Under the pieces are notes generated by a model, which saw only the letters and a list, made by a program, of their open reading frames with translations, did not search any database and was not told where the DNA came from. Shown here in pieces: positions 60,860 to 64,000 of a stretch of DNA of 64,000 nt; position 1 is the stretch's first letter, and every line of letters starts with the position of its first letter. A program made the translations under genes and the position numbers. Where the stretch lies: the NCBI GenBank assembly GCA_958298945.1, contig OY282606.1, positions 28,927,740-28,991,739 on the forward strand, given 5' to 3'. This DNA is from Atherix ibis (taxonomy: Eukaryota > Arthropoda > Insecta > Diptera > Athericidae).

Positions 60860-61656
60860 GTAAGTATACCCCGTCTATGTGTTTATGTATAAAAAAAAAT
60901 TGCGTTTTTTTGGAGCACGCTTTTTGATGTTTTGTGAACTCATTTGTCCAAGTCAATTTTCGTATGCGTCTTGCTTGCATTTTATCTTAACCTATGCTCA
61001 TCGGAAGAATTTTATCATTAAATAATTTTTATCCCCAAGTTTTTTTTCTTCTGTAAACAATGAATTTTATTATGACAAAATAATCATGTGATGATGAGGC
61101 CATTTAATGACCACTTTTTAATTTTAAAATTTTTGCTCAATATTATAATTATATTTTTACAAAACACTTAAAAAACATGTTTTTCAAGTATAAGAAAAAA
61201 ATTGCTTTTGTGATCATTTATTTAACGCGACCAAAAACATGTTTTTACAAAAAAATTATTTTTAAACATATTAAATTTATAAAAATAATTGTTGTGTGCT
61301 TATAATAATAATAAAAAAATTCATAATATGTACATGTGCGCAACTCATATTTGTCTGTATGATTAAAGTAAAAGAAAATATACTTTTTAGAAACAAAAAC
61401 ATATTCAATCACTTTTATAACAACAACGAAAAATATTGCACAATGTTTTTTAAAATATTTATCTAAAGAGAAATTAAAGCATGCTATTATAGCTATAAGC
61501 AAAACCAACGTTTTCTGCATGAAATGATTCCATATGCATTAAAATCATCTAAAGTGTATAAGACAAACCATTGAAAACCATTTAAATGCATATTTTATAA
61601 ATTGGTAAATTTATAATACTAACGGTGAATTTTTCTTGATAAAATTTTATTTAAAG

Positions 61657-61977
61657 ATGATTCTCGCTGGGAGACAATCGCACGAACAACAATTGGACCG
61701 ATGCAAGAGTTCACAGTCAGCTATCAGAATCTACTGCCATCAACAGCGTACACATTCCGTGTTATAGCTTATAATAAATATGGTATATCGTATCCGGTAT
61801 ATTCAAAAGATTCAATACTTACACCATCGAAATTGTATTTGGAATATGGTTACTTACAACATAAGCCATTCTATCGTCAGACTTGGTTTATGGTCGCACT
61901 TGCTGCAGCATCGATTGTTATCATAATTATGGTAATTGCAGTTTTGTGCGTTAAAAGTAAAAGTTACAAATATAAAC
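61657..61977 (+). CDS. sdk: sdk exon 12: end of FN3-13, transmembrane helix, stop-transfer region
   Basis: A 321-nt phase 1/1 exon after atttaaag, ending before gtaagt. It finishes FN3-13 with SYQNLLPSTAYTFRVIAYNK and the stalk GYLQHKPFYRQTW. A hydrophobic run of about 24 residues (about 61887-61955, AAASIVIIIMVIAVLCV) follows, then the basic KSKSYKYK, as expected for a type I membrane protein with its tail inside the cell. Confidence 0.96.
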
Positions 61978-62056
61978 GTAAGTATTTATTATTACCAAAT
62001 TAATATACAAGAATATAAATAAAATAGCAGATAAAATTGTTCAATTTTAAATGCAG

Positions 62057-62388
62057 AAGAAGCACAGAAAACACTCGAAGAATCGATGGCAATGTCAATT
62101 GATGAAAGGCAGGAGCTAGCATTGGAGTTATATAGATCACGACATAATGGTGGAGCAAGTACATTAAATAGTGCAGCAAGTTCAGGCCGGAAAACTTTGG
62201 GTACTCTAGGTAGAAAATCAGTTCATGGACCATCACCAGCTGTAACAATTGGTAAAAGTCCACCGCGACCATCACCCGCATCGGTGGCATACCATAGTGA
62301 TGAAGAGAGTCTCAAATGCTATGATGAAAATCCTGACGATAGTAGTGTAACGGAAAAGCCATCAGAAGTTAGCTCATCAGATTCACAG
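62057..62388 (+). CDS. sdk: sdk exon 13: cytoplasmic tail (not the last coding exon)
   Basis: A 332-nt exon after aaatgcag, ending in CAG before gtcagt, in phase 0. It encodes EAQKTLEESMAMSIDERQEL, a Ser/Gly-rich stretch, the Pro-rich GKSPPRPSPASVAYHSDEES and an acidic EESLKCYDENPDDSSV. Read-through past 62388 reaches a stop two codons later, but the good donor and the comparison with the fly protein indicate that the tail continues in an exon beyond 64000. That exon should hold the PDZ-binding end, which in flies contacts junctional scaffold proteins. Confidence 0.93.
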
Positions 62389-62849
62389 GTCAGTTGATAA
62401 AAAATATATTATTTTTAGATAATTTTTACTCCATAATTAATTAATTTTGTAAAAATCCAATATTAAAAATTCGTATTTACGAAATTATTCTCACCTACAA
62501 CAGTCATTTTGCATAGCTACAGTGCAAATAGTCAATAAACGTATTGGATTTCCAAAATGTACGCAGTAAATAATGTAGACAAATTGAAAAAAAACAAAAC
62601 GATTTATGACTAAACAAATGCTCGCTTTTATGGAGCGGTTTTATTTTAACGTTGTTTGCTTGAATGTTCTAACTGGACTGACTGTTTGACACTTCAACAT
62701 GACAGAACGAACCTGCACTGGCCAAAGTGTTGACGTATGGTAATTTGTTTTTTAACAATGCATATTTCAATACTTCCACTCATTGTCACAAAAAAAACAA
62801 AAAAATTACGTTAAACATCATTATAAATATTTATGACGATTTTTATGCA
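62389..62849. other. start of the next sdk intron, nothing recognised
   Basis: AT-rich DNA between the donor of exon 13 and the copia relic. Confidence 0.5.
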
Positions 62850-62854
62850 ATGCC

Positions 62855-63115
62855 TTAGTTAGTATATAAGCCCTCTTCGTATTTCTCTTCGATATAGTGA
62901 TATTCCACACCAATATGCTTCGTCCGCTTATGAAATACGGGACTCTTCACCAATTTGATCGTGCTCATATTATCAATGTAGAATTTTGCTTTGAAATCCC
63001 CGATCATCGTAAGCTCAAACAAAAGTCCCCCAAGCCAGACGAGTTCTTTCGTTGCCTGGCGCGCGCCCATATATTCGGATTCCGTTGAAGACAACGCGGT
63101 CGAATCTTGTCTCAT
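62855..63115 (-). pseudogene. copia RNase H C-terminal fragment
   Basis: An 86-codon open piece with ALSSTESEYMGARQATKELV, FYIDNMSTIKLVKSPVFHKR and KHIGVEYHYIEEKY, the hallmark end of Ty1/copia Pol. Upstream, the frame is interrupted by stops (for example in KRIM-stop-YIRGT), so no full Pol can be made. The stop at about 62855 matches the normal Pol end. Confidence 0.92.
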
Positions 63116-63720
63116 CGATGCCCAACTGATGACACCTGAATCAATGTGGAAAACGTAACCACTTGTTGACTTTCTTGTTTCCGTGTCTCCGGCATTATCT
63201 GCATCACTGTAACCAACGAAATAAAATTTTACGTTACTTTCATAAAGAATGCCTGTACTTCATAATGTGCCCCTTATGTACTACATGATGCGCTTCACTG
63301 CCTCAACATGTGCTTTACTTGGCCGATCTAAATTGCGGCTTACGACACCAACAGCGTAGCTTATGTCTGGTCTTGTTCCGATGGTCAAGTACATTAAACT
63401 TCCGACAGCTTGTCGATATGGATAACGATTACAATGCCCGTCGTCTCACAAAATCGCCGATATTTTGATTACAGTCCATTGGTGCAGCTACACGGGATTA
63501 CAATCCATCATATTGAAATAACTCAATACTTTCTTCGCATATGCCTCTTGATGTATGCGAATTGACCCATCAGGTAACCGTTCAATTTGAAGACCAAGAA
63601 AATATTTTACTTTGGAAACTTTTATCGTAAGTATAAAGTAATTTCATCAATTTCATTCGCTTTATTCGTTGCTATCAAACCATCATCAATCAAAAAATTA
63701 TCCGATTTTTCGACTTTTGG

Positions 63721-63924
63721 TCACAACTGAACAACTGAACACCATGCCATTTCATTGTTGTCTTTGTTGCTTTTGTCCGACGATTCTTTATACTTTGGAC
63801 ATACTTTATCTTTTGCCCAATGGCCTTTCTGACCACAAGCATTGCACTTCGGTTTTCTCTTTCTGTCATCGATTTTTGACTTTGGCTTTGAATCTTTGGG
63901 TTTCAAATTCTTCTTTGTTTTCAC
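63721..63924 (-). pseudogene. copia Gag zinc-knuckle fragment
   Basis: A 67-codon piece, Lys-rich, with the CCHC knuckle CNACGQKGHWAKDKVC (Cys-x2-Cys-x4-His-x4-Cys, the fourth ligand spaced as in copia Gag). The frame shifts upstream near 63930 and ends where the sequence jumps to the RT region, showing a large internal deletion. Confidence 0.88.
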
Positions 63925-64000
63925 TGAAAACGCTGCATTCGAATTGGTGACTTCTTCTTTTTCGTGACCTTTCGTTCATTTCGATCAAATTTGCTCTTTT

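Larger units (their letters stand above)
15630..62388 (+). other. sdk: sidekick (sdk) gene, 13 recognised exons, both ends incomplete
   Basis: Gene-level entry joining the exon entries below. Sidekick is a single-pass homophilic adhesion protein of the Ig superfamily. In Drosophila it marks tricellular adherens junctions and helps organise photoreceptor and lamina connectivity. Read directly: exons 15630-15731, 38164-38340, 40811-41564, 41743-41870, 52307-52426, 53418-53573, 54747-55175, 55297-55482, 57044-58547, 58634-60354, 60421-60699, 61657-61977 and 62057-62388, with AG/GT borders and fully compatible phases. The domain order, 6 Ig + 13 FN3 + TM + cytoplasmic tail, is the Sidekick architecture. 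Intron sizes run from 66 bp to 22.4 kb; the two largest are full of transposon relics. The signal-peptide exon upstream and the final exon or exons with the expected PDZ-binding end were not found. The assignment rests on family knowledge, not on a database search. Confidence 0.95.
62850..64000 (-). mobile_element. copia-type LTR retrotransposon, internally deleted, runs off the window
   Basis: On the minus strand, from high to low coordinates: a gag zinc knuckle (63721-63924), an abrupt join near 63700 to reverse transcriptase text (IDDGLIATNKANEIDE, then KYFLGLQIERLPDGSIRIHQ), then SLMYLTIGTRPDISYAV (about 63370-63420) and the RNase H end (62855-63115). Protease, integrase and most of RT are missing. 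Several frameshifts and stops occur. LTRs were not identified. It lies antisense to sdk. Confidence 0.92.

Noticed and set aside
62389..62397. Stop at 62395 as the true end of Sidekick
   Set aside because: It lies two codons past a good donor (gtcagt) and would remove the conserved tail; a truncated isoform by intron retention remains possible.

Overview
This is AT-rich, intron-rich and transposon-rich DNA from an insect, most probably a fly (Diptera). One protein-coding gene is recognisable, the cell-adhesion gene sidekick (sdk), on the + strand. Nearly everything else is decayed mobile DNA and tandem repeats. The dipteran placement is inference: the predicted protein can be read colinearly with Drosophila Sidekick as I remember it, and the window carries mariner, Jockey-like and copia relics. 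No bacterial signature, tRNA, rRNA or CRISPR array was seen.

The sdk gene spans 15630-62388 as 13 exons. All start after AG, all end before GT, and every phase is compatible with the next exon. Together they give 6209 nt, about 2069 codons: six Ig domains, thirteen fibronectin III domains, one transmembrane helix and most of the cytoplasmic tail. The signal-peptide exon (upstream) and the last part of the tail, which in the fly protein carries a PDZ-binding end, are not in the recognised set. Two further exon candidates keep the frame: a 177-nt phase-1 cassette at 42261-42437 between Ig4 and Ig5, and a 21-nt microexon at 60839-60859 inside the last FN3 domain. The first Ig domain appears to have lost its core Trp and its second Cys.

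Regions: 1-770, an old mariner-like relic. 774-4567, three tandem 1.23-kb units plus a partial fourth, cut by a second mariner relic (4568-5723). 5724-15629, AT-rich DNA with mariner pieces and an 86-bp-arm palindrome at 8704-8950. 15630-15731, sdk exon 1. 15732-38163, a 22.4-kb intron with a cluster of rearranged mariner copies (16.7-18.5 kb), LINE and mariner junctions (20.4-21.5 kb), a mariner relic with two hairpins (24.4 kb), a 479-bp tandem repeat (25.8-26.8 kb), a GC-richer 377-bp tandem repeat (33.4-34.2 kb) and a Jockey-type reverse transcriptase relic (36.8-38.0 kb). 38164-41870, exons 2-4. 41871-52306, a 10.4-kb intron with the cassette candidate, a tandem array rich in AAnATGGCGG motifs (43.1-44.2 kb), a two-ended mariner (46.7-47.6 kb) and a nested transposon (49.6-51.5 kb). 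52307-62388, the compact 3' half of sdk. 62850-64000, a deleted copia element on the opposite strand, probably in the next sdk intron.

The dominant mobile family is one Tc1/mariner-like element with ends related to TTCGGAAAGTA. At least eleven relics lie on both strands, and their decayed reading frames hold recognisable transposase motifs. No mobile element in the window looks able to move by itself.
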